Assembly (NCBI GenBank): GCA_012862575.1
Contig: BLSF01000083.1
Location: forward strand, 88,480-152,479
Length of the DNA stretch: 64,000 nt
Direction of reading: 5' to 3'
Source of the DNA: Parietichytrium sp. I65-24A
Lineage: Eukaryota; Sar; Bigyra; Thraustochytrida; Thraustochytriidae
Positions 40,676 to 48,917 of the stretch are shown here, in pieces. Position 1 is the first letter of the stretch; every line of letters starts with the position of its first letter. Position numbers and translations under genes: made by a program. The notes beneath the pieces were generated by a model that searched no databases, was not told where the DNA came from, and was given only the letters and a program-made list of their open reading frames with translations.

Positions 40676-43363
40676 ATGGGCAGCGAAGGACGCAGAAACT
40701 TGCAGTTTTTGGAGACTGCGTCACCGCAACTGAGTGGAGAAGGGGCTGATGACTTTGGACTCAGGGAAGACTGGATGCTCGGCGGGAACTTCGATGATGC
40801 GTACATGTCGCCGCTCCACTTGCAAGAGCATCTCCGCACAGACCCCGCGTTGCATCGATGCGACTCGTGCGCGTCGCTGGCAGCACCAGAACCCTCACCG
40901 TGGCGCCCAGAAAAAGCGCCCAGCCTGGCGAGATATATGTGTTCGATAAGATGCTGCTCGATCATCGCCGCAGTCTTTGCTATACTAAATTTTTCCATGG
41001 CGCTTTTTCTGCCGCAAGTCTTCAACTATCTCTTGCAGGAAAACCTTCGCGCAAGTCTCGTGGTCGACAGCCCAAGCGCCAAAGGTTTCAGCGGCTTCGT
41101 GACGAACGAAAATGCGACCGACAAAGTGCTCCTGAGCGTGCACGTATTTGATATTGAAAACCCTGAGGACATTCTCCGCGGTTCGAGCCCGGCCGTTGCT
41201 CAAAGAGGGCCCTTTGTTTACGAGATCCGAATCGATCGCTACAATCTCACATGGGAAGATGAGGGAGAACTTCTCCGTTCCCGAGATTGGCAATTCTATA
41301 AATTTATTCCGGAGCTCTCGGTGTCTGATGAAAACAACACCTATGTGACTGCCATCAACGTTCCCTTTCTTGGCGCTTATCACACAGTGGTCAAAAAGCT
41401 ACCTCTGCTTCTGCGCGAGGCGGCGATGGCGTTTGTTTACAAGCACTACTCGGAGAAGTCACTGTTCACCCAGATTACTGTGCATGAGCTTCTCTTCGGA
41501 TACCACGATAATAATCTGCCGGATTTGCCGCCGCATCAAACAAACTTGGCCGCGCGAGCAGAGCTTTCAGATTTCATCTCAGGACTTCAACGCTCAGGGG
41601 CAAACAATTTCGACGGATTGGTTCGAAACGTGTCGACATTCGCCCAATTTAGTAGAGAGGTAAAGTTCAACACGGTACACACCGGCAAATACATTCCCCA
41701 ACTTTTACACGCCTTTCATGCCTTCATGGGAGAGACGGCCAGTACAGTGTGTGTGTCTCTATCGTGTGAGTCCAGCAAGTCTAGAATGGAGCCTCTCTGG
41801 GGTAGCGTCGAGGCAAATTCCATCGGTGGCAGCGATGGGTCTTACTTCCCGGTTGACAAAATTCGGGAGAGGGAGGAGGTGGATTTATTCCTGGTTCCCC
41901 TCCGGTCAAAATGGAAGATGCACGCCATCAAAGATGAGACTAGCAACCTCAAGGTGGACTCGATCAACACTGTTAGGTATGCGCTTCCACCAAACGCTTT
42001 CGCAAATGCGACTGAAAATCCGGCAAATGCTGCGTTTTACATGTTCGGCCGCAGCGGCCTGTTCAATTACACAAGACCAACGAAAGGGATGCCAATGTTC
42101 GTGAGTAAGCCGAATTTTCTCGACGCTGACTCGACGCTCCGCGAGAGTATACAGGGGATGGCGCCAGCGAACAGAGAGGAGCATGATCTTTACTTGCTGT
42201 TGCACGAAGAAACTGGAATTCCGATCCGCTTGTTTCAGCGCTTCCAATTCAACGTTGAGCTCTCTCCACTGCATATTGGTATTCACAAGAAGCTGCTCTC
42301 TAAAGTGAAGCCTGTCGTTCTGCCTCTCTTTTGGCTAGAGATAAAAGAGCAGCTCTCGGAGGAGCACCGCGCAATGTTTCATACATGTGATGTTGCCACT
42401 CAACTCGTGCGAGACGCCCACATTCTCAGCTACGTGATTGGCAGCGTTGCAATTTTGGCAGCCTTTATTAGCTCCTCTGTTCATACAAAACGCGAGGAGA
42501 ACCAGGAGCTCAAACGCCGAGAGAGTCGACTTTACCTGGCACTTTTGACGGACACAGGGGACACCACCCCATACTTTCGGCACAATTGGATCGACCGAGA
42601 ACACATTTTTCGCCATCCTCACCTGAAGAAGGTGATTTTGGTTGCCTTGATCTCCACCTTTGTCATCAACATGGCAATTGAGCTCTACAGCTTTCGAAAT
42701 ACGCCACGGATCGGGCTCACGAGTGAGCTTTACCACGCCAAGACTTCGGTTCTGCTTCAGATAATTACCACAACCTCGTTGGTACCTTTGTTTGTGTCTT
42801 GGGGTGCGTGTACAGAAGCTGAAAAAGCCGTTCGTCTTGGAGTAGTACCAACGCTGAACTGGCCATCCTCGCCGAAAAAGTCCTGGGATCCATGGCACTT
42901 TTTGCTGGGCCCTGCCAGCCGACTCGAAAGGTTCTGGCTTATTGCAATTGTAAATGCGGTTTGGTTCTGTGCGCTGTTTGCACCACTTCCGATTTGTACA
43001 ACTATAGTATTGCACAGCTTGGTCGGAATCAACTCGATCAATTCTCAGTGGTTTGCCTTGATGAAAGTATCCTACTGCACTCTGGAGGCAATCGCTGTTC
43101 TCGTGCCAGTGTATCTTAAGGTACTCTCCGGGCCACGCGCTCCTCTCTATGAATATCTTCACGAGGGTTGTTTGGACGGGCGTGCAAATAGAAACGGGAT
43201 TGAGGATGACAGTGCCAGGGAAGGGGCTGAAATATCCTTTCCTGTGCATCCAGACCTTCCCGACCAGGTTGAGAAGCCCCATCGTAACCCAAGTTTATAC
43301 AGTATGCAGAGCTACTCGAGCTGCTCCACAGCAAATTCTCCCGCCGTTGCAGCGCAACGCTGA
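40676..43363 (+). CDS. CD36/LIMP-2-like ectodomain fused to a C-terminal multipass membrane region
   Basis: 895 aa from the ATG at 40676; an ATG at 40583 would add 31 residues. Residues 1-90 are soluble. Helix 1 (about 94-116, CSIIAAVFAILNFSMALFL) leads into a large ectodomain (about 120-575) with CD36-family marks: FDIENPEDILRG, then AQRGPFVYEIR, NLTWEDEGEL, FIPELS, and several N-x-S/T sequons (NLT, NNT, NVS, NAT, NYT). CD36 proteins normally end in one second helix. Here that helix (about 580-602, YVIGSVAILAAFI) is followed by at least four more (ILVALISTFVINM, LLQIITTTSLVPLF, WLIAIVNAVWFCALF, LEAIAVLVPVYLKVL) and a Ser-rich tail. CD36 proteins bind or move lipids and particles at plasma or lysosomal membranes. 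The extra membrane part is unrecognised. Confidence 0.8.
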   Translation: MGSEGRRNLQFLETASPQLSGEGADDFGLREDWMLGGNFDDAYMSPLHLQEHLRTDPALHRCDSCASLAAPEPSPWRPEKAPSLARYMCSIRCCSIIAAVFAILNFSMALFLPQVFNYLLQENLRASLVVDSPSAKGFSGFVTNENATDKVLLSVHVFDIENPEDILRGSSPAVAQRGPFVYEIRIDRYNLTWEDEGELLRSRDWQFYKFIPELSVSDENNTYVTAINVPFLGAYHTVVKKLPLLLREAAMAFVYKHYSEKSLFTQITVHELLFGYHDNNLPDLPPHQTNLAARAELSDFISGLQRSGANNFDGLVRNVSTFAQFSREVKFNTVHTGKYIPQLLHAFHAFMGETASTVCVSLSCESSKSRMEPLWGSVEANSIGGSDGSYFPVDKIREREEVDLFLVPLRSKWKMHAIKDETSNLKVDSINTVRYALPPNAFANATENPANAAFYMFGRSGLFNYTRPTKGMPMFVSKPNFLDADSTLRESIQGMAPANREEHDLYLLLHEETGIPIRLFQRFQFNVELSPLHIGIHKKLLSKVKPVVLPLFWLEIKEQLSEEHRAMFHTCDVATQLVRDAHILSYVIGSVAILAAFISSSVHTKREENQELKRRESRLYLALLTDTGDTTPYFRHNWIDREHIFRHPHLKKVILVALISTFVINMAIELYSFRNTPRIGLTSELYHAKTSVLLQIITTTSLVPLFVSWGACTEAEKAVRLGVVPTLNWPSSPKKSWDPWHFLLGPASRLERFWLIAIVNAVWFCALFAPLPICTTIVLHSLVGINSINSQWFALMKVSYCTLEAIAVLVPVYLKVLSGPRAPLYEYLHEGCLDGRANRNGIEDDSAREGAEISFPVHPDLPDQVEKPHRNPSLYSMQSYSSCSTANSPAVAAQR

Positions 43364-43580
43364 GGAGACCCCTTTTTATGTAGTTTTCGTCTTTTGATGT
43401 TTCACTTTATTATGTGCCTAACTATTAATTTCAGTTTTCTGTTTCAAAATCAACAGAAGGAAAATATGCAGCCATCGTTGTGCTTGTTTACTGTTCTATT
43501 TTACAAAAGAAAAGTTGCATCCTCCCGGCCGGGGAGACGCTGTGGTTCTCATCCGACACTACCTATACGTGGTATCTATC

Positions 43581-44227
43581 TTACATGACGATGCACATTG
43601 CCTCGAGCGCCTTGGTCCGCTCGGCCCCCTCCAGCGTCTCAATGCGTGGATTTTGCCCGAGAGCGTCTCGAAGCAAAGCAGCCCCAGAAGCTTCAAAGTC
43701 GTTGGATCGAAGCGCAAGTGAACGAAGACCGGCATTGAGAGGGATACACTCCGCGATTGCTGCTGCGCCAACGTCTGTGATATAGTTAGCGCTGAGATCA
43801 ATATCAATCAACGTATTATTCCCTTTGAGCGCAGCAGCAATTGCAGAAGCACCGTCATCGCGAATTTGGCACGCGTGCAAGTCGAGCACCTCCAGATGTT
43901 GGCATTTCTCTAGCATCGATGCAAACTCTTTGGCACCATCATCGCCCAAGCTATTCGCCGAAATGTCCAGCGTCTTGATCGAGGGGCACTCCATCACCGC
44001 TTCGCAAACTAATCTGGCACCCGCTGCCCCGATATTGTTGCAGCTTAGGTCAACCTTTCTCACCTCCTTTCGCCATCGCAACGCAGAAATTCACTTCACC
44101 ATCAGCCTCGGCATCACAAGAGAGACGACCACGGCCAGGCACTTACCCCGCTCTCCTTGAGCATGTCCCCGAGCGCAGCGCAGTCAGCGTCTGCCCAAGA
44201 CCGCAGCGACAGCTTAAGCACCTCCAT
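43581..44227 (-). CDS. Small ribonuclease-inhibitor-type LRR protein, two exons
   Basis: Exon 1 is 44227-44147 (MEVLKLSLRSWADADCAALGDMLKESG), followed by an intron of about 80 bp with a GTAAGT donor. The acceptor is either AAAG at 44067 (exon 2 from 44066, adding Glu) or GAG at 44064 (exon 2 from 44063). Exon 2 ends at 43581, giving 187-188 aa. About five LRR units of the RI type follow one another (VRKVDLSCNNIGAAGA, IKTLDISANSLGDDGA, LEVLDLHACQIRDDGA, LIDIDLSANYITDVGA, LRSLALRSNDFEASGA). Such proteins are protein-protein interaction scaffolds; no enzymatic part is present. It diverges from the lipoyl-SAM gene, 533 bp apart. Confidence 0.8.
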
Positions 44228-44704
44228 GTCCGTCCCCTGCTCGCCCCCGTCGCGCCGGATAAGGCCAAACAATCTCGGCAGCCCGCAACCACGCAGACCA
44301 GACCCTCTCCTTCCCCACACCTGCCCCACACCTCCGCGCACCTGCCCCACAACTACCGCAGCTAGCCCTCGCCTCTCTCTCTACTAGACCAGACTCGAGA
44401 CTCTAGTAGCTATCCCCAGTATCCCCAGCGCACTTCCAACATCTTCCAACGAGGCTGAGGAAGGAAGGAGAGAGAGAAAGAGAGAGAGAAAGAAAGAACG
44501 AAAAGAAAGAAAGAACGAAAAGAAAGAAAGAACGAAAGAGCACAGAAGGCTTTCGTCACACACAGCAAGCAGGAGCCAAGCAGAGCAAGCAGCAAGAAAG
44601 AAAGAAAGAAAAATTAAAGAGAGAGAGAGAAAGAGAGAGAGCGCTCTTTGGTGCCCCACAGTGTTGCCAGTGTAGTCTGCGTAGTGTCGTTGTTGTCGTC
44701 GTCG

Positions 44705-44735
<31 letters not shown>

Positions 44736-44760
44736 GCGCAGGAGAGCGAAGGAGAGCAGG
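44228..44760. promoter_or_regulatory. Divergent promoter region rich in microsatellites
   Basis: Between the LRR (-) and lipoyl-SAM (+) genes. It holds GAAA/AAAGAAC and GA repeats (44457-44642) and a (TTG)n run of about ten units (44700-44736) close to the plus-strand start. The promoter role is inferred from the head-to-head arrangement. Confidence 0.5.
44457..44642. repeat. Purine-rich GAAA/GAGA repeat tract
   Basis: Mixed AGAAAG, GAACGAAAAGAAAGAAA (three near-copies) and GAGA units on the plus strand, almost free of pyrimidines for long stretches. It generates spurious Phe/Leu-rich frames on the minus strand. Confidence 0.85.
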
Positions 44761-45645
44761 ATGCGTTGGCGCGGACTTGCAGTACTGGGCTGGCGCGCAG
44801 CAGAAGGCAGATTCTCGGCGCGTTGTTTCGCGGCCTCGAGAAGCGCAGCTCCTTTCCGCAGCAGCACCTTGCGCAACGCTTTGGCATGGCGCGGACTGGC
44901 CAGCGACGCCGCCCCACACTCGTCGCAGTCAGCGCAGTCAGCGCAGGACAAGCCCACTGAGGAGGACCACGAGGCGCAGCAGCAGCAGCAGCAGCACAAG
45001 GACAGCGAGGCAGTGCTCGCGGACGCCATCCACCTGCGCGTGCCCGAGGACGGAGGCGGCGAGTTGCAGAATTGGCTGGTGAAAGAAGGCGACGAGGTGC
45101 GGGCCGCGGACACGGTGTGCGAGATCGAGACGACGGACTACGTGTACGACTACCAGGCCAGCGAAGCAGGCGTCGTGGCAAAGCTGCTGGTGCAGCCGCG
45201 CAGCGAGGTCAAGCCCGGGGTGATGATCGCGGTGCTGGGCAAGTCAGAGAAAGAGGCCAAGACCATCGCCGACGCGTACGAGCAAGTCCGCGCGGACGAA
45301 GACCTCAAGCGCAAGATGAAGATCCCGGAGGAAACACACGACCAGGCGCAAGGAGCGGGGGAGGCGCATGGCGACAACAAGCCTGCGGGCAGCGACGACA
45401 AACCGCATATCACTATCGTGGAGGAGCCAGTGACGGACGCGGAGAGGATGGAGGTGCACAGCTTTTTGGCCGGCCTAGAGAAGGACATGTCGAGGTACAC
45501 CGAGGTGCTGATAGAAGAGGGGTACGACTCAGTCGCAGCGATTCGCATGCTTACCCCTGAAGACCTGAGCGAGCTTCAAGTCAAGAAAGGCCACGCGAAA
45601 ATTATTCTACACGCCATTGAAGAGCTCAACGCGAAGCACACATAA
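44761..45645 (+). CDS. Lipoyl-like domain plus SAM domain protein, likely mitochondrial
   Basis: 294 aa from the ATG at 44761; a second in-frame ATG at 44734 lies in repeat-derived sequence. The first 50 residues are Arg/Ala/Ser-rich with no acids until residue 15 (MRWRGLAVLGWRAAEGRFSARC), a good mitochondrial presequence. A Gln-rich linker (residues 60-80) leads to a biotinyl/lipoyl-type domain at about 87-160: WLVKEGDEVRAADTVCEIET, then ASEAGVVAKLLVQ. In the usual E-T-D-K-A turn the lysine is replaced: here the order is ETTDYVYDY, so no lipoyl or biotin acceptor is visible. A charged linker follows, then a SAM domain (about 232-292, VHSFLAGLEKDMSRYTEVLIEEGY ... LTPEDLSELQVKKGHAKIILHAI). This looks like a non-catalytic scaffold. 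Function unknown. Confidence 0.82.
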   Translation: MRWRGLAVLGWRAAEGRFSARCFAASRSAAPFRSSTLRNALAWRGLASDAAPHSSQSAQSAQDKPTEEDHEAQQQQQQHKDSEAVLADAIHLRVPEDGGGELQNWLVKEGDEVRAADTVCEIETTDYVYDYQASEAGVVAKLLVQPRSEVKPGVMIAVLGKSEKEAKTIADAYEQVRADEDLKRKMKIPEETHDQAQGAGEAHGDNKPAGSDDKPHITIVEEPVTDAERMEVHSFLAGLEKDMSRYTEVLIEEGYDSVAAIRMLTPEDLSELQVKKGHAKIILHAIEELNAKHT

Positions 45646-46007
45646 TGGAACGCTGTCATCGTGCTATTTTCTCCCCCCTGTTTATGGAAATTGTAGTTCT
45701 GAGTTTACTGCTAAAATGAATTTGTTGGCACGTGGGACACATCGCGACGCTTCTCAGACTGCAGAACTTTCTATTCTAGAAAACCTGTGCGTACGTGTTG
45801 CGCCGCGACAGAATTGCCTCTAGATTGGAGACTCTTTCTACTTCTCAAACCAGCCTCTCATATTGCCAGCCTAGCATCTTGATGCCAGACCAGCGTTCAC
45901 AGCAGCAAAGGGCTTTTCGAATGATAAAGTGATTTTTATTTTTTGCCTTCCTTCAATTATGTAACAGTGCAAAAGTTCAAGAGATCGCACCCACCTTCAT
46001 CTTGCAA
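45646..46007. other. Convergent gap
   Basis: 362 bp between the lipoyl-SAM and SGNH-amidohydrolase 3' ends. No coding signal seen. Confidence 0.5.
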
Positions 46008-48443
46008 TTAGTAGTGCATGCATGGCACGCGCAGCTTCCCGGGGTGAGGGCATCTGCAGTAGAGTAGAGGATCTCCGCCTTTTCCGGGTGCATAAGGACC
46101 TGTATTGCGAAGCTGATCAATTTTTGAGATGGTGGCTTCACTGTGGTGAAAGCGCCTTTCCCCGCCAATGATCACCTGCTCCACAGATACCTTCGCGAGC
46201 GAGGCGGGATTTTGCGCAACGTCCTCACCGACAACTGTCCAGTCTGCGTCAAAGCCTGGCTCGATGCGGCCGCGCCGGGTTTCAGTGTGTGATGCGTAGT
46301 TTGCGCCAAGAGTGTAAAGAAATAATGCCTGAGTGAACGCGAGCTTCTCGGAAGGCATGAAAACCTCGTCGTCGGAGGGAGGCGGATCTTTCACGTGCGT
46401 CTTGGGACGGTACACTGCATCAAACATTCCTTGCAACGGAGAGCACACCTCAACCGGGCAATCGGAGCCACCAGAGACAGGAATGCCTTTGTTGATCAAG
46501 GTACGCCAGCAGTAGGAAAATGGAAGCTTAGATTCTGATATGCGTTGCAGTACCCAGGCCGCATCTGTGGGGACGAAGGTTGGCTGCACATTGGCTATTG
46601 TTCCTTGCAGAGCCATCTTGTCGATTAAATCCTCTCCGAGGATCTGACAGTGCGTCAGCACCGGTCTGTCGGCCCTTGTTAGTCCCGCGCGCGAGAACGC
46701 CAGCAGAACAGAGTCCGCTGCAGCGTCGCCGATTGCGTGGGCTTCGACGCGAAGTCTCCTGCTCTTGGCGGTAGCCACAAGCCGGTCGAGTTCCTCCTGA
46801 CTGTGCATCAGAATGCCTGTGTGCTGAGTTTTATCCGCCTTTCGCAGTGCCGCGGTGTTCGCTCCAAGTGCCCCATCCGTGAAGATCTTAATTCGATCGC
46901 AAACAAGCATGCCCGATTTACTGTAGTATGGCTCCATGACTTCGTCACCCACTGCAGTATGGAACACCCTGATCGGGAGGCGGCCCTCGTCGTCAAGTTT
47001 TTTGTAGATGGCGAAATAGCCGGCGTCGTTGGTTTGCACACTTGTAAGGCCTGACTCCAAACATTCCTGAAGTCCATCTAGTGCATACTTCTCCTGGAGA
47101 TCTGGGCTAGGCTCGTCAATATATGCTGCGACAAGATTGACAGCGTCTTCGCGAAGTACGCCTGTGGACACGCCGTTGCTGTCTTGATCAATTTCTCCGG
47201 CATCCACCTTCGGGGGGTGCTCAAGTGGAATGCCACACGCCGTGAATGCAGCGGTGCTCGCAACTGCAATGTGAAAGCACACCCGCCATAGAAATATCTT
47301 TGTGCCTTCAGGGCTCGCTTCATCGAGGTCTTGGCGCGAGGGGAGGTGCCCGCCCATTAATTCATGGTCCCATCCAGAGCCGACGATCCAATTGTTCTTT
47401 GGATGGTCGGCACAATACTTGCGCAACCTCTCTTTCATCTCGTCGATGGACTTACATCCAAGTAAGTTGACACGAGCCAAATTCTCTCCCATGCTGCAAA
47501 CATGTATGTGAGCATCAGCCAGACCAGGAAGGACGAACTTGCCTTCTAAATCCACCTCCTCTGGAGCCTCGTGAGCGCCATCAAGGCAAGCAAGTTTGCC
47601 GTTCTCCTTCACGACCTCAACAACCTGCCCACCGCGAACTGCAACCTTTGCCGACCGAAATTGGCCACTGCTCCAGTCCCAGAACTTTCCGTTGCGGAAT
47701 ACCTTGAGCCTTCCTGCGCTCACCATTTCTAAGCCTGGAGAAACCTCCATATGCGAGCAAGGGGGGAAAAGACCAGGCAGAGACGCCGGCTTGAGCAATG
47801 TAAGGCAGCGCTCCACTTCAGCAGAGATGGCGTTGTACACAAAACGTTGACCGGCTTCTGAGAGATGCAGACCATCACACAACAACTCCCTCCAATTATC
47901 AACCTGTAACATTGTCTCGAAGATATCCACGTGGCTCACTTTTGCGTGGTTCTGGCAAACGCGCATACAGGCTTGCGAGTAAATCCGCGTATTAGCAAGA
48001 GTCCTTTCAAGCACCCCGGTAGCCCGCTCGGCATACTTGTTGCGTTGGTGCTCTAAGCGCGCCGCCTCGTCTACTGGCGGTGGCGTCAAGATCAGCACTT
48101 TCTCCAAAGCAGGGAAATTTGCGAGCAGACTGCCCACGATCGACTCAATGTTCTCCACGTATTCGTCCACTGGCACGAACTGCTTGGACCCCGTGGCGCT
48201 CAGCACCGCATCATTTGCCCCAAGCCACACCGTGGCGACTCGAACGCGGTCTTCGTTCGCCGAGGCCAAGACAACCTGCATAAAATGCGCAATCCACCTG
48301 GAGTTGTACCCGGACTGTCCGCGGCAGATGACGTCCGCCTTGCCGGAGTAGGCACTTTGCAAAAGGGTCACCCACCCGCCTTTTTCGCTCTGCCCACGGG
48401 CAGTCAGCGAGTCTCCGACCAGGAGCCACTGAGCGAGAGCCAT
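46008..48443 (-). CDS. Fusion of IAH1-like SGNH/GDSL esterase and YtcJ-type amidohydrolase
   Basis: 811 aa, one uninterrupted exon. Residues 1-215 are an SGNH hydrolase: VGDSLT with Ser12, RGQSGYNSRW, LGANDA (about 74) and DGLHLSEAG with Asp190/His193. It closely follows the isoamyl-acetate-hydrolysing esterase (IAH1) pattern. Residues about 240-790 are an amidohydrolase-3 domain: FVLPGLADAHIHV (metal-binding His pair at 312/314), SGWDHELMGG, KIFTDGALGANTAALR, VEAHAIGDAA, THCQIL, and SGGSDCPVE. Both catalytic sets appear complete. The tail ends in a Cys-rich segment (YCRCPHPGKLRVPCMHY). SGNH esterases cleave short esters; YtcJ-like enzymes cleave amide or formamide bonds of small substrates. 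A bifunctional deacylase acting on one molecule is possible. No signal peptide, so probably cytosolic. Confidence 0.9.
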   Translation of the reverse strand: MALAQWLLVGDSLTARGQSEKGGWVTLLQSAYSGKADVICRGQSGYNSRWIAHFMQVVLASANEDRVRVATVWLGANDAVLSATGSKQFVPVDEYVENIESIVGSLLANFPALEKVLILTPPPVDEAARLEHQRNKYAERATGVLERTLANTRIYSQACMRVCQNHAKVSHVDIFETMLQVDNWRELLCDGLHLSEAGQRFVYNAISAEVERCLTLLKPASLPGLFPPCSHMEVSPGLEMVSAGRLKVFRNGKFWDWSSGQFRSAKVAVRGGQVVEVVKENGKLACLDGAHEAPEEVDLEGKFVLPGLADAHIHVCSMGENLARVNLLGCKSIDEMKERLRKYCADHPKNNWIVGSGWDHELMGGHLPSRQDLDEASPEGTKIFLWRVCFHIAVASTAAFTACGIPLEHPPKVDAGEIDQDSNGVSTGVLREDAVNLVAAYIDEPSPDLQEKYALDGLQECLESGLTSVQTNDAGYFAIYKKLDDEGRLPIRVFHTAVGDEVMEPYYSKSGMLVCDRIKIFTDGALGANTAALRKADKTQHTGILMHSQEELDRLVATAKSRRLRVEAHAIGDAAADSVLLAFSRAGLTRADRPVLTHCQILGEDLIDKMALQGTIANVQPTFVPTDAAWVLQRISESKLPFSYCWRTLINKGIPVSGGSDCPVEVCSPLQGMFDAVYRPKTHVKDPPPSDDEVFMPSEKLAFTQALFLYTLGANYASHTETRRGRIEPGFDADWTVVGEDVAQNPASLAKVSVEQVIIGGERRFHHSEATISKIDQLRNTGPYAPGKGGDPLLYCRCPHPGKLRVPCMHY

Positions 48444-48917
48444 ATTGGCTGCGTGTTCGCGTGTTCACGTGTTCACGTGTTCGCGTGCTTGAGTTCCTGA
48501 ATGTTCGAGTGTCGCGGGCCGGAGGAAGGGACGGCTTGAACGGTGCACAGCAAGTCTTTGATATCCTTTTCTTCTTCACCTCTTCGGCCTTCTTCATCTC
48601 TTCGGCCATCTGAAGCGAGTGGGGGGGTACAAGGCACCGGTACTGGTAGTACTCACAGTATCTTGTGTGTCTTGTTAGAAGAAGATTTGCTAGGGATGGT
48701 GAGGAGACGACTCTATGGGGTAATTCGAGTGAGAGTCAAAGGCTCCTTGGACAGAGATCCTCGAACTCCGCCTCAAGCAAAACGATTGATGGTTGGCATT
48801 CCGTAAACGAGTGTCGAAACGTTGATAGTTCTTTTTGGTTGGCTTCAATTAATTCAAAAAAGGCAGGAGACAATATTTCATTGGGAATGGTATCTTCTCT
48901 GGCGAGTGTAGTTCTCA
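48444..48917. other. Intergenic between myosin 3' end and SGNH-amidohydrolase promoter
   Basis: 474 bp. A GTGTTCGC/GTGTTCAC octamer repeats four times near 48452-48488, just upstream of the SGNH-amidohydrolase start. No gene seen. Confidence 0.55.

Noticed and set aside
42335-43282. A 315-codon minus-strand frame
   Set aside because: It lies wholly antisense to the CD36-like gene and has no domain-like pattern.
44384-45181. A 265-codon minus-strand frame
   Set aside because: Antisense to the lipoyl-SAM gene and to the GAAA microsatellite; the Phe/Leu/Ser run reflects the repeat.
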